Shown here: positions 23,570 through 32,203 of the stretch, in pieces
Position numbering within the stretch: the first letter of the stretch is position 1
How the letters are laid out: each line of letters opens with the position of its first letter
Source: Candidatus Chloroploca asiatica
GTDB taxonomy: Bacteria; Chloroflexota; Chloroflexia; Chloroflexales; Chloroflexaceae
Length of the DNA: 45,513 bases
Reading direction: 5' to 3'
Assembly: GCF_002532075.1 (NCBI RefSeq)
Contig: NZ_LYXE01000103.1
Location: forward strand, 1 to 45,513
The notes under the pieces: generated by a model
Database searches by the model: none
Seen by the model: the letters and a program-made list of their open reading frames with translations, nothing else
Told to the model about the DNA's origin: nothing
Program-made: the position numbers and the translations under genes

Positions 23570-24817
23570 CTAGCCGGGTGCCCCTATCATCGACTCAGAG
23601 CGTCGTGCCAGGGCCGCATTTCGCGCCAGGAGTGTACCGCCAATGGCAAAGAGGAAGCTGAGCAGATAGACGAACCATCCCAGGAACGGCACCATGCCAA
23701 GCAAAACAATGACGGCAACACCCAGCATCAGCGTCGCGAGGCGGCTCGCATAGCGCCCGGTCGCCTGGAAGATGGCCTGCCCGAGCCAGAGACCCGTAAC
23801 GAGTGGGCTGAGTGTCCAGATAAGCACGATGGCACCGGTTAAGAAGAACCCAAACATGATCGCAGGCAGAGGCCCCCAGAAGAGCAGCAAGATGACACCG
23901 ATCAGGGTTGAGAGCAAGGGCAAGACGACGAGCAAGAGTGCGGCCACGAGGCCATAGAGCAGGGCTTTGCCAGGGCTCATCATAATGGCTCCCGCAGGTG
24001 TTGCCAGGGTCTGGGGCGCAAAACGCAACAGCAACCATGCGGCACCGGTAAAGCCAAGCAGCACTAACAGCAAGCGCAGTGTCTGGCTGAAGAGATTTGA
24101 CCCACCTCCAGTCGTCGCACTCGTTGCCTCTGGTTCAAAGCGGATCGTGGCGGCAACCTGATCAGGGAGGCTGATCTCCTCAGGCGCGGTATACGTCAAC
24201 TGACCAGCTACGCGTGCGGTGTCGGCGACGTCCAACGCGCCCACGCTCAACTGCGCATTGCCCTCTACCGTGCCTGCGAGCACGGCGCTACCGGCTGCCA
24301 CCAGAACATCATCGCCGACAGTGCCCTCAAGTTGCACCCCACCGGCAGCCACGATCACGCCGCCCCCAACCCGAGCATCGGATGCCACGACAAAGCCCTG
24401 CTGCACCGTTCGTCCACCGATAGGTGGGACAAAACCTGCGGGGCCATCGCCTCCACCTGCTGCAGCGAGCACGTGGTCACCGACCTCACCATGAATGATC
24501 ACCCCGGCGGCACCGGCGCGCAGATCGTCACCGACAACGCCATTGATGCGCACCTCGCCCGCGAGCGCGAGCAGATCGCCTTCAATCCTCCCATTTACCT
24601 CAACAAGACCAGCGAAGGCGACAAGATCGCCTTCAACCGTTCCATCAATATAGACCTCACCTGCGGTAACGATCAAATCAGAGGTCACGACCTGACCAGC
24701 CTCTAAGCGATAGACCTCGGTATTCGCCAGTTCAGCCGCGAGCGCTGGGCGACTGATCAGCAAGGCCAGCCCACCGACGCAGAGCACGAGCAACCAGAAC
24801 CTTGCCGTTGTCCGCAT
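23570..24817 (-). CDS. Bactofilin-like exported membrane protein
   Basis: A 415-residue protein. A signal peptide (1-28) is followed by beta-helix-like repeats from about 35-215 with the rhythm GEVYIDGTVEGDLVAFAGLV, GRIEGDLLALAGEVRINGVV, as in polymer-forming bactofilin (DUF583) proteins. The C-terminal half (about 240-410) holds four or five membrane helices. Known bactofilins are cytosolic scaffolds; the signal peptide and the C-terminal membrane domain place this repeat on the outer side of the membrane. AAGGAG precedes the ATG. The function is unknown, possibly envelope organisation. Confidence 0.8.
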   Translation of the reverse strand: MRTTARFWLLVLCVGGLALLISRPALAAELANTEVYRLEAGQVVTSDLIVTAGEVYIDGTVEGDLVAFAGLVEVNGRIEGDLLALAGEVRINGVVGDDLRAGAAGVIIHGEVGDHVLAAAGGGDGPAGFVPPIGGRTVQQGFVVASDARVGGGVIVAAGGVQLEGTVGDDVLVAAGSAVLAGTVEGNAQLSVGALDVADTARVAGQLTYTAPEEISLPDQVAATIRFEPEATSATTGGGSNLFSQTLRLLLVLLGFTGAAWLLLRFAPQTLATPAGAIMMSPGKALLYGLVAALLLVVLPLLSTLIGVILLLFWGPLPAIMFGFFLTGAIVLIWTLSPLVTGLWLGQAIFQATGRYASRLATLMLGVAVIVLLGMVPFLGWFVYLLSFLFAIGGTLLARNAALARRSESMIGAPG

Positions 24818-24839
24818 AGAAACTCCTTAGAACCCTTGC

Positions 24840-24886
24840 TTTACTCATCGAAAAAGCCAGCTATGCTGGCTTTTTCGATGAGTAAA
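24840..24886. terminator. 22-bp perfect hairpin after the sigma factor gene
   Basis: A 22-bp perfect stem (24840-24861 and 24865-24886) with loop TAT and inner core AAAAAGCCAGC-TAT-GCTGGCTTTTT. On the minus strand it lies 24 bases after the sigma factor stop. The T run is buried in a longer palindrome. Confidence 0.85.
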
Positions 24887-24910
24887 ACACTGGATTGTAG
24901 GGCGACAGCC

Positions 24911-26089
24911 CTAATCAAGGTACCCACGCAGCTTCTTCCCCAGGTGAGGATGGCGCAGCTTACGCAGGGCCACAGCCTCGATCTGGCGAATGCGCTCACG
25001 GGTAATGCCAAACTCAACGCCAACCTCTTCGAGCGTGCGATAGCGCCCATCCTTCAAGCCATAGCGCAGTTGTATTATCTTGCGCTCACGTTCGGGAAGT
25101 TTTTGCAGCACCTCTTCGATCTGCTCACGCAGCATCGAAACGGCGGCGGCCTCAGAAGGGGTCGAGATGCGATCATCCTCAATGAAATCGCCCATCCGTC
25201 CTTCACCCTCCTGCCCAACCGGCATTTCGAGGGAGAGCGGATGCATACTCGCTTCGAGGGTACGGCGCACTTTGCCCGCGCTGATGCCCATCGCCTCAGC
25301 GATCTCTTCTGGGGTTGGTTCACGCTGCATCGACTGCTGGAGCTTGTGGCTCGTGCGTTTAACCTGGCTAATTGCCTCACCCATGTGCACAGGAAGCCGG
25401 ATCGTGCGACTCTGATCCGCAATCGCCCGTGTAATCGCCTGACGGATCCACCAGGTGGCATAAGTCGAGAACTTATGTCCCTTGGTATAGTCAAACTTCT
25501 CGACGGCACGCATCAAGCCAATATTGCCCTCTTGCACCAGATCCATCATGGTCAGGCCATACGACGTGTATTTTTTGGCAATCGAAACCACCAGGCGGAG
25601 GTTGGCCTGGATCAAGTGTTGCCGTGCCTCCTGGCCTTGGGCAAAAGCACGCTCAAGCAAGAGGCGCTCGCGACTGGTCACATACTCTTCGCGTTCGAGG
25701 GCAACTTTTGCCGCATCGCCAGACTCCATCGCCTTGGCGAGTTGCACCTCTTGAGCCGCAGTCAACAGCGGCACCTGTCCAATCTCCTGGAGATACATCC
25801 GGACAGGATCATCAAACGCAATGTCAGCCAGATCATGCAGGTCGCTGACAGGTTCCTCATCACTGAGTTCGGTGATTTTTTCCAGTTCGGCCGCCGACTC
25901 AACGACTTTAATGCCTTCAGCTTGCAATCTAGCGTAGAGTTGATCAACCTCTGCAACTTCAAATTCTGGTTGCGGATACGCTTCAAGGATCTCACCATAC
26001 GTGAGATACCCTCGACTCCGGGCTAGCTCTAACAGCCGCTCGATCATCAGACCCGACTCCTGTGTGGATAGTTTGTGCTGCGTTACCAT
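24911..26089 (-). CDS. sigA: RpoD/SigA-type RNA polymerase sigma factor
   Basis: A 392-residue group 1/2 sigma-70 factor. A short region 1.1-like part ([20 protein letters not shown]) is followed by region 1.2 ([17 protein letters not shown]), region 2 ([20 protein letters not shown], then [20 protein letters not shown] for -10 recognition and melting), region 3 ([13 protein letters not shown]) and region 4.2 ([20 protein letters not shown]). The length suits a Gram-positive-style SigA. Whether it is the only primary sigma cannot be told; Chloroflexales often carry several. The start at 26089 ([10 protein letters not shown]) has GGAG upstream; an in-frame ATG at 26140 is less likely. A promoter at 26436-26465 implies a leader of about 340 bases. 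Confidence 0.93.
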   Translation of the reverse strand: MVTQHKLSTQESGLMIERLLELARSRGYLTYGEILEAYPQPEFEVAEVDQLYARLQAEGIKVVESAAELEKITELSDEEPVSDLHDLADIAFDDPVRMYLQEIGQVPLLTAAQEVQLAKAMESGDAAKVALEREEYVTSRERLLLERAFAQGQEARQHLIQANLRLVVSIAKKYTSYGLTMMDLVQEGNIGLMRAVEKFDYTKGHKFSTYATWWIRQAITRAIADQSRTIRLPVHMGEAISQVKRTSHKLQQSMQREPTPEEIAEAMGISAGKVRRTLEASMHPLSLEMPVGQEGEGRMGDFIEDDRISTPSEAAAVSMLREQIEEVLQKLPERERKIIQLRYGLKDGRYRTLEEVGVEFGITRERIRQIEAVALRKLRHPHLGKKLRGYLD

Positions 26090-26435
26090 CCTAATCTCCA
26101 GGAAACGCTTGACACCACTCGTCATATCAAGTGCTGCCAACAGCAGTCGTATGTACTTCTATCATACACATGCTGTCAAGCCTTTCCTGCCAACTTGCGA
26201 TATCAACGCTCACCCGGCGCAAGGATAGACTCTTCAGCATACCACGATCATTATGTCATCGCAATGCCAAAGAACGATGAAGGCCCGAGCGAGTTTGTTA
26301 CCCCACTCTGGCCCCTATGCCATCGTATGACCTGCATTAGCATAAAGAGAGGGTCGAGCTGGGTAGCTCCAACCCCATCAGGATCACACAATCGAAGGGA
26401 CGCGATCCTGGCACCCCGTTGATGTACTGGTTGCT

Positions 26436-26465
26436 ACTATAGCACTATCCCATGGTGAAAGTCAA
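26436..26465 (-). promoter_or_regulatory. Promoter of the sigma factor gene
   Basis: On the minus strand, TTGACT (26465-26460), an 18-base spacer, and TATAGT (26441-26436). The gene-free stretch 26090-26544 thus becomes a long untranslated leader. A second TTGACA lies at 26179-26174 but has no good -10 partner. I see no known RNA family in the leader. GTGCTATAGTAGCA here is identical to the -10 region of the B12 operon promoter. Confidence 0.5.
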
Positions 26466-26544
26466 CCCCTTATAGCGACCGTTATCGGGCGATTGCAGCT
26501 TTTGTCGTGGCCGTCAACGTGGCACCTACCGCTGAGGCAGACGG

Positions 26545-27030
26545 TTACCCCGCTTGCTTGCGTGCGGCTTCCTGGGCAGCGATGCGGCTAATGTGGGTCG
26601 CGAAGTCGCTATCTTCGCCTTCAAGCAGCAGCGGCAGCGTGGTGCGAAATTCTTCGCGCCGACACCATTCACGCATGTAGCCCTCCCACGAGCGCCAGAG
26701 ACGCTGCTGACGGGGGGGCATCTCCTCTTCGTAGACGAGAATGTAGGCTCGTTCAAAGAGCGAGACGAGGATGTCAAAGATGATCAGCCGTCGTTCTTGC
26801 TGATCGTCGCTCAGTGGCGGCGCTGTGCCGATCATGCGTAGGTGGAGATCGGGGTGCTCGAGAATGAGTTTTTGAAAGCGGACGTACTCATCAATCAGGG
26901 CGAGATAGACGGCTTCTTCGTCACGTTGTTCGGCCAGGCGCTGTTCGCGGAGATAGATCACAATGGCATAGGGTAGGCCAATAATGGTGACTATATAGCT
27001 CGCGATTTCGAGGATCGTCAGGAAGCTCAC
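26545..27030 (-). CDS. Single-pass membrane protein, function unknown
   Basis: A 161-residue protein with one N-terminal membrane helix (about residues 4-27, IASYIVTIIGLPYAIVIYL) and a cytosolic helical domain rich in Arg, Glu and Leu (EEAVYLALIDEYVRFQKLIL, LFERAYILVYEEEMPPRQQR, WRSWEGYMREWCRREEFR). The layout resembles small helical proteins such as DUF4760 members, but I cannot name it safely. It lies 14 bases after the OpuC-type permease gene on the same strand and may be the last gene of that operon. Confidence 0.7.
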   Translation of the reverse strand: MSFLTILEIASYIVTIIGLPYAIVIYLREQRLAEQRDEEAVYLALIDEYVRFQKLILEHPDLHLRMIGTAPPLSDDQQERRLIIFDILVSLFERAYILVYEEEMPPRQQRLWRSWEGYMREWCRREEFRTTLPLLLEGEDSDFATHISRIAAQEAARKQAG

Positions 27031-27044
27031 GGTATATCCTGTGG

Positions 27045-27668
27045 TTACGCATCCAACCCGCGCCGTGACCAGCGTTCGGCTTGGCGCAGCAGGGCGTTGG
27101 CCCCAAACGCGAGCAGGGAGACTGCAAGCGCTCCGGCGACAATTTTTTCCTGGTTGCTGCTACGGACACCGTCAAAGAGCAGCACCCCCAGGCCGCCAGC
27201 ATTGATAAAGGCGGCAATCGTGGCAATGCCAATTGTCGAGAGGGTTGCAATGCGAAGCCCGGCGAGCATGAGCGGCAGGGCCAGCGGGAATTCAACGATG
27301 ATCAGCCGTTGCCATCCATTCATACCCATGCCATTGGCTGCTTCAAGGATCGCGGCGTCGATTTCGGTCATGCCAACCACAAGGTTGCGCACCAGCACCA
27401 GTTGGGCATAGATGACCAGCGTGACGACCGCTGGCCAGTAGCCCAGACCCAACAGTGGGATCAGCAAGACCAGCAACGAGAGACTAGGGATCGTGTAGAG
27501 TATCCCCAGTAACCCGAGCACTGGCCCACGCAGCCGTGGAACCCGTACGAGCAGAATGCTCGTGGGCACGGCGATGACCAGGGCGATCGCCAGCGCCGAG
27601 AGCGTGAGCCAGAGGTGTTCGCCGAGCAGGCTGCCGACCGAGCGCCAGTTCTGGATCAGGTAGGTCAT
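27045..27668 (-). CDS. Osmoprotectant ABC transporter permease (OpuCB-like)
   Basis: A 207-residue inner-membrane permease of the glycine betaine/carnitine/choline (QAT) family. It has five or six membrane segments and the EAA-type cytoplasmic loop EAANGMGMNGWQRLIIVEFP, which contacts the ATPase. The ATG at 27668 overlaps the stop of the ATPase gene (ATGA). The open frame upstream to 27737 lies in that gene and is not coding here. It is the second of two permeases in this operon and would form a heterodimer with the one at 29689. Confidence 0.9.
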   Translation of the reverse strand: MTYLIQNWRSVGSLLGEHLWLTLSALAIALVIAVPTSILLVRVPRLRGPVLGLLGILYTIPSLSLLVLLIPLLGLGYWPAVVTLVIYAQLVLVRNLVVGMTEIDAAILEAANGMGMNGWQRLIIVEFPLALPLMLAGLRIATLSTIGIATIAAFINAGGLGVLLFDGVRSSNQEKIVAGALAVSLLAFGANALLRQAERWSRRGLDA

Positions 27669-28648
27669 CGTTGCGCTCCCAGAAGTGCCGTGTCTCGTAG
27701 CACTGCTTGCAGATGGTTCAGCGTCAACCGGCCACACATGCGCCCGTCCTCTACGACGACCAACCCCTCGTCACCGACGCTGAGCAGGCGGGTCAAGGCC
27801 AAACGCAGGTCATCCTGCGGATGCAGCGGCGTCAGGTCAGCAGTCTCATCGGTCGACGGTTGGAGACCAGGATGCGCGAGGGCTCGCTCGACGGTAATCA
27901 GGCTCAACTGACGGAGCAGATCGCTCGCACCAGTCAACTCGGCCACAAAGGGGTCTTCTGGTTGAGCGAGGAGCATGAGGGGCGGGGCAAACTGAATGAT
28001 CCGCCCATCCTTCATCACCATCACCCGATCAGCGAGCCGCAAGGCTTCTTCGATATCATGCGTCACAAAGAGGATCGTCTTGTGCAATTTGCGTTGGATC
28101 GCCATCAACTCATCTTGTAGGCGCGTACGCGTGATTGCATCGAGCGCCCCAAAAGGCTCGTCCATGAGCATCATCGCCGGATCGGCGGCCAGGGCGCGGG
28201 CCAGGCCGACGCGTTGTTGCTGCCCGCCCGAGAGTTGGCGTGGATAGCGTTGGCGAAACTCACGGGGCAAGCCAACGAGGTCGAGCAACGCATCGATACG
28301 TGCTTCGATGCGGTCGTTCGACCAGCCGAGCAGCCTGGGCACCACCGCGATATTCTGCGCGATGCGCAGATGCGGAAAGAGCCCGGTCTGCTGGATGGCA
28401 TAACCAATGCGCCGCCGCAACGCGGTGACCGGCATATCGCGGGCATCCACGCCCTCAATGAAGAAGCGGCCACTCGTCGGCTCATACAGCCGGTTGATCA
28501 TCTTGAGCAGGGTCGTCTTGCCGCATCCCGAAGGACCCAGCAAGACGATGAATTCACCTGGCTCAACCGTAAAGCTGACTGCATCAACGGCTGGCTGACT
28601 TTCGCCAGGAAATTGTTTGGTCAGTTCGTCAGCAACGAGCATGCTCAT
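27665..28648 (-). CDS. Osmoprotectant ABC transporter ATP-binding protein (OpuCA-like)
   Basis: A 327-residue ATPase with Walker A GPSGCGKTT, signature LSGGQQQRVGLARAL, Walker B MMLMDEPFGALDA and the switch histidine (FVTHD). The C-terminal 80-90 residues (AELTGASDLLRQLSLITVER to DEGLVVVEDGRMCGRLTLNH) are a reduced CBS-like region, which in OpuA/OpuC-type ATPases senses ionic strength or cyclic nucleotides. It powers uptake of compatible solutes. Start at 28648; an in-frame ATG at 28642 is also possible. A 28-bp hairpin separates it from the binding-protein gene upstream. Confidence 0.92.
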   Translation of the reverse strand: MSMLVADELTKQFPGESQPAVDAVSFTVEPGEFIVLLGPSGCGKTTLLKMINRLYEPTSGRFFIEGVDARDMPVTALRRRIGYAIQQTGLFPHLRIAQNIAVVPRLLGWSNDRIEARIDALLDLVGLPREFRQRYPRQLSGGQQQRVGLARALAADPAMMLMDEPFGALDAITRTRLQDELMAIQRKLHKTILFVTHDIEEALRLADRVMVMKDGRIIQFAPPLMLLAQPEDPFVAELTGASDLLRQLSLITVERALAHPGLQPSTDETADLTPLHPQDDLRLALTRLLSVGDEGLVVVEDGRMCGRLTLNHLQAVLRDTALLGAQR

Positions 28649-28674
28649 GGATGGAACCCTTAGATCTAATGTGC

Positions 28675-28737
28675 AGGTTCATCTTCCTGCTGGGAGCGAG
28701 GGTGGGACGCCCTCGCTCCCAGCAGGAAGATGAACCT
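28675..28737. terminator. 28-bp perfect hairpin inside the opuC-type operon
   Basis: The longest perfect stem of the window, 28 bp (28675-28702 and 28710-28737), has a 7-base loop and starts at the base next to the stop of the binding-protein gene. In this position, between binding protein and ATPase, such a stem usually protects the upstream mRNA and lowers downstream expression. Confidence 0.75.
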
Positions 28738-29676
28738 TTAGATCAAGCCCTGACTGGTCAGGAAATCACGCACGACATCGGGCACTTCGCGTTTGTCTGG
28801 CCCATCAACTTCCCAGTTGAGCCCCGACATCACTTCGCCTGTTAGCGATGCCGAGAGGCGATTGAGCAGATCGGCGATGGTCGGATTGGCCTCGAGGGTT
28901 GCCTGACGAATCACGGGGCTCACTTGATAGATTGGGTAGGCATTTTTATCGTCAACCAGGGGGCGCAAGCCGAGCCCGGCCAGTTGCCCATCCGTCCCAA
29001 AAGCGACGACAACCTCAACATCACCACGTACGAGCGCCTCATAGCGCAACCCACCGGTATCGAGTTGCACATAGTTGTCGCCGCCGAACTTCGGATCAAA
29101 GCCATAGAGCGCGAGCACGGCTTTGTTATCTTCGCGCTCGGGAAACTCGGGCGGCCCACCGAGCCGCAATTCACCCGAGAAGGGTACCAGGTCTGAAAAG
29201 CTCGTCACGCCCAACTCGGCAGCCCGTGCTTCGGTCATGGCAAAGGTATTGGTATTATTGAACGGGGCTGGTTCGAGCCAGGTGATTTGGAACTGGCTTT
29301 CATAGCCTTCGCGCAGCGCAGCCAGAATGCCAGCCGCATCGGCGATGGGCTCTTGTTTGAGGACCTCGAGCAGACCGGTTGACGTATACTCAGGGTAGAG
29401 ATCAATCTCGCCACTGGTCAGGGCTGTATGGGCAATTGGTGTGGCCCCCAGGTTGAGTTTGCGTTCGACGGTAAAGCCATTGGCTTCGAGCATCTGGGCG
29501 TACATTTCGCCTACGAGCAGTGATTCCGTAAAATTCTTTGAGCCGATCTTGACCGTCGGGTTGGCTGGTTGCCCATCACCCGGCCCAGCCGTCGGCTGTC
29601 CTCCACAGGCAGCCAGCACCAGCACAAACAGCAGGATCAGCGTTCCCGGACGCCATGCGCGCAACAACGTTCTCAT
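28738..29676 (-). CDS. Osmoprotectant ABC transporter substrate-binding lipoprotein (OpuCC-like)
   Basis: A 312-residue lipoprotein. The signal peptide ends in the lipobox LAAC (Cys at about residue 24). The mature part begins VKIGSKNFTESLLVGEMYAQ and has NLGATPIAHTALTSGEIDLY, then EYTSTGL, the hallmark of OpuAC/OsmF-type binding proteins for glycine betaine, choline or carnitine. Binding-site aromatic residues (for example in PEYTST) are present. AAGGAG is spaced 8 bases from the ATG at 29676; an earlier ATG at 29682 is too close to it. Confidence 0.93.
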   Translation of the reverse strand: MRTLLRAWRPGTLILLFVLVLAACGGQPTAGPGDGQPANPTVKIGSKNFTESLLVGEMYAQMLEANGFTVERKLNLGATPIAHTALTSGEIDLYPEYTSTGLLEVLKQEPIADAAGILAALREGYESQFQITWLEPAPFNNTNTFAMTEARAAELGVTSFSDLVPFSGELRLGGPPEFPEREDNKAVLALYGFDPKFGGDNYVQLDTGGLRYEALVRGDVEVVVAFGTDGQLAGLGLRPLVDDKNAYPIYQVSPVIRQATLEANPTIADLLNRLSASLTGEVMSGLNWEVDGPDKREVPDVVRDFLTSQGLI

Positions 29677-29688
29677 CACCATGTCTCC

Positions 29689-30333
29689 TTATGAACGATA
29701 CGACGTTGCCCATCGCTCGGCCTGACCAAGCAGCAGATCGCTGCCTAGGGCGAGCAGCGCAATAGGCACGGCACCAACCAGCATAATGCGTGGCTCGAAG
29801 AGGGCAAAGCCACGGGTAATAAAAATGCCGAGCCCACCGGCCCCAATAAAGGCGGCGAGCGTCGCACTTGAAATAACTTCAACCGCTGCGATCCGGATTC
29901 CCGCCAGAATGACGGGTAACGCGAGCGGCAGTTCGATCTGCAGCAACTGCTGCTGCACCGTCATGCCCATGCCCTGGGCAGCTTCAACAATGGCACGTTC
30001 AACGCCAAGCAGCCCAGCATAGACATTGATCAAAATCGGGGGGAGGGCCAGCACCGTGAGGGCAATCAAAGCCGGGGTGAAACCAGTACCAAGGTAGGGT
30101 TGGGCCAGAAAGAGGATCGCCAGACTGGGAACAAGGCGCAGCGTACCAACTGCATTGATAAGATACTGCGCACTGGCTGCGTGACGTGCAGCCCAGATCC
30201 CCAGTGGCAGGCACACGAGAATGCTGATGCCAAGGGCCGCTCCACTCAAGGTCAGGTGGCGTCCAAACTCGGTCCAGAAGCGCGTCTGATTGGCGAGATA
30301 GTAGGCGTAGGCCTCGCCCAGCAGTTCGATCAT
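29689..30333 (-). CDS. Osmoprotectant ABC transporter permease (OpuCD-like)
   Basis: A 214-residue permease of the same QAT family, first gene of the operon. It has five or six membrane segments and the coupling loop EAAQGMGMTVQQQLLQIELP. The C-terminal part (GAGGLGIFITRGFALFEPRI) matches the other permease of the operon. The ATG at 30333 is chosen; a TTG at 30339 is better spaced to CAGGAG and would add two residues. No clear promoter was found between it and the divergent TatB-like gene. Confidence 0.9.
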   Translation of the reverse strand: MIELLGEAYAYYLANQTRFWTEFGRHLTLSGAALGISILVCLPLGIWAARHAASAQYLINAVGTLRLVPSLAILFLAQPYLGTGFTPALIALTVLALPPILINVYAGLLGVERAIVEAAQGMGMTVQQQLLQIELPLALPVILAGIRIAAVEVISSATLAAFIGAGGLGIFITRGFALFEPRIMLVGAVPIALLALGSDLLLGQAERWATSYRS

Positions 30334-30467
30334 GAGCAAAGAGTCTCCTGGAAGCTGTGCGGAATGACGCCGCCTATGGTCTTCTTTTTATGTTCGCACA
30401 TTCACCGATGTACGTCAAATGCTATGGTAAGATGGTAGCAGAGCAAGCCTAGAGACGAAAGGCAGCG

Positions 30468-31337
30468 ATGGAGTTTTTTAATATTCATTTGACCGAGTTG
30501 CTGATTATTGCTGGCCTCGCTCTGGTGATCTTTGGGCCTGAGCGATTGCCTGAACTAGGGCGCTTCGCGGGCAAGCAGGTGGCCCGGTTTCTCGCCTGGC
30601 AACAGCAGTCACCTGAACTCCAGATGATCAATGAGGTGCGCGCTGAGTTTGAGCAAGAGATTGCGAGCCTGCGTGATGAGCTGGTGCGTACGCGCAAGCA
30701 GTTCGATATTTCACCTGATCTGACCAACATCCGCGATGAGTTGCGCCCGATGTTACGTTTGACCGACTCGGCGCCTACGCCTGCCGAGGCTATCGATCTG
30801 ATGGCTGGCGATTCCGCCCAGACGATCCTGCCTCCGCGTGAGACGAGCGCCGTGGCGGAGCTAGGGCCTGAGGTGGCGAACCTGACCGAGGTGGCACACT
30901 CGAATGGTGTGGTTGCGCCCGATGATCTTGCCGAGGCTGCCCAGACGGTGAGTGAGCAACTCGCTGTGCCACCACCACCGCTTGTGCCTGCCCCTGCCGC
31001 AGGGAGTGTGCCGACCCCACCACGCCCGGCGCGGATGGCGGCAACTCAGCCTACGGGTGTGCTCAACTCAGTGCAAGACTGGGCTTCTGTTGCACCAGTC
31101 GAGGGAACGATTACTGAACCGCAGACGTCTGACTCGCATGAGGTACCTGCACAGCCTGAGCCACAGCCAGCGACGGTAACGCTGAGTGTTGAAGAGCACG
31201 CCCAACTAGTGGGACAGCTTGAGGCTGTGACGATCGCACTGCACCATCTGGTTGCTGAATTGCGTGAACGGGGCCTCTTGAGCGAGTCGTGGTCGCCAGA
31301 GGGTGAAGTACAAGCGCAGGAGACGTTGTCACGGTGA
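30468..31337 (+). CDS. tatB: TatA/TatB-family translocase protein with long C-terminal extension
   Basis: A 289-residue protein. The N-terminal membrane helix LTELLIIAGLALVIFGPERL, the FGPERLPELGR hinge and the following amphipathic helix are diagnostic of TatA/TatB. The Glu in the helix start and the coiled part (NEVRAEFEQEIASLRDELV) suggest TatB, the partner that passes folded proteins to TatC. Residues 100-240 are an acidic, Pro/Ala-rich extension, well beyond the usual 100-180 residues; its end (VTLSVEEHAQLVGQLEAVTI) is helical. It overlaps tatC by 4 bases. AAAGG precedes the ATG. Confidence 0.88.
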   Translation: MEFFNIHLTELLIIAGLALVIFGPERLPELGRFAGKQVARFLAWQQQSPELQMINEVRAEFEQEIASLRDELVRTRKQFDISPDLTNIRDELRPMLRLTDSAPTPAEAIDLMAGDSAQTILPPRETSAVAELGPEVANLTEVAHSNGVVAPDDLAEAAQTVSEQLAVPPPPLVPAPAAGSVPTPPRPARMAATQPTGVLNSVQDWASVAPVEGTITEPQTSDSHEVPAQPEPQPATVTLSVEEHAQLVGQLEAVTIALHHLVAELRERGLLSESWSPEGEVQAQETLSR

Positions 31338-32116
31338 CGACCAAGACAGAACAAGGAACAAAGCCGCCCGCCTCGGGTAGCTCGACTGAAGATGAGCGCG
31401 CTATGTCGCTCATTGAGCATCTCAAAGAGTTGCGGATGCGCCTGGTGCGAGCGAGTATCGGGATTTTCATTGGGGTCGGTTTCGGGGTCTTTCTGGTGAT
31501 GGGGCCGTTCAAGCTGGTTGATCTCATTATCAATACCTTTGCGCCCCTGACTGATCGCCCGCCTGTGCAGTCGGTTGGCACAACCGAAGAGTTCACCAGT
31601 TATATGACGGTTGCCCTGACGGTTGGCCTGATTATGGCGATGCCAGTGATTGTCTATCAATTGCTGGCCTTCATTGTGCCTGGTTTGAACGAACGCGAAC
31701 GACGGATTATTTATATCTCGCTCCCGTTTGTGACCTTTTTCTTTGTGGCTGGTCTTGCTTTTGGTTGGTTTATTACGGTGCCAACGGCAATTCGTTTTCT
31801 GATTGGCTTTTCAGGCTCAGAATTAATCGAAAGTCAACCATCAGTTGCTAACTTTATTCGCACCATTACGACCTTACTCCTGATCAACGGCATTGTTTTT
31901 GAGTTGCCTGTGATCATCTATGTGCTGGCCTTTCTTGGCGTTGTCACTGCCAGCCAACTGGCAAAGTATCGCCGGTTTGCCTTTCTGGCGGTCGTGATTA
32001 TTGCTGCGTTGATTACGCCAACGGGCGATCCCATCAATCTGGCGTTGCTGGCCATTCCGATGTATTTGCTCTATGAGCTTGGGGCGATTATGGCGCGCTT
32101 TGTGCCAAAACGCTGA
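31334..32116 (+). CDS. tatC: Sec-independent translocase protein TatC
   Basis: A 260-residue six-helix membrane protein that binds twin-arginine signal peptides. It has the N-terminal MSLIEHLKELRMRLVRA, with the conserved Glu-Leu-Arg, and the loop FIVPGLNERERRIIYISLPF, with the conserved acidic/Arg residues of the signal-binding site. The sixth helix region (AFLAVVIIAALITPTGDPIN) is normal. The start is GTG in a GTGA overlap with the TatB-like gene. Confidence 0.95.
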   Translation: MTTKTEQGTKPPASGSSTEDERAMSLIEHLKELRMRLVRASIGIFIGVGFGVFLVMGPFKLVDLIINTFAPLTDRPPVQSVGTTEEFTSYMTVALTVGLIMAMPVIVYQLLAFIVPGLNERERRIIYISLPFVTFFFVAGLAFGWFITVPTAIRFLIGFSGSELIESQPSVANFIRTITTLLLINGIVFELPVIIYVLAFLGVVTASQLAKYRRFAFLAVVIIAALITPTGDPINLALLAIPMYLLYELGAIMARFVPKR

Positions 32117-32122
32117 ACAGAT

Positions 32123-32152
32123 TTGCGCCGCGCCCTCGCACGGTGCTATACT
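32123..32152 (+). promoter_or_regulatory. Possible promoter of the zinc-ribbon gene
   Basis: TTGCGC (32123-32128), an 18-base spacer, then TATACT (32147-32152), preceded by GGTGC as at other promoters here. The start codon is 50 bases downstream. The -35 match is weak. Confidence 0.32.
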
Positions 32153-32203
32153 GCAAAGAAGGGGTCGTTCGTTGGTGTCAGGTTAAACGAGGGGTAAAAG
32201 CAG

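Noticed and set aside
26174-26179. TTGACA as the -35 box of a sigma factor promoter close to the gene
   Set aside because: No -10 box at 16-18 bases; the promoter at 26436-26465 is much better.
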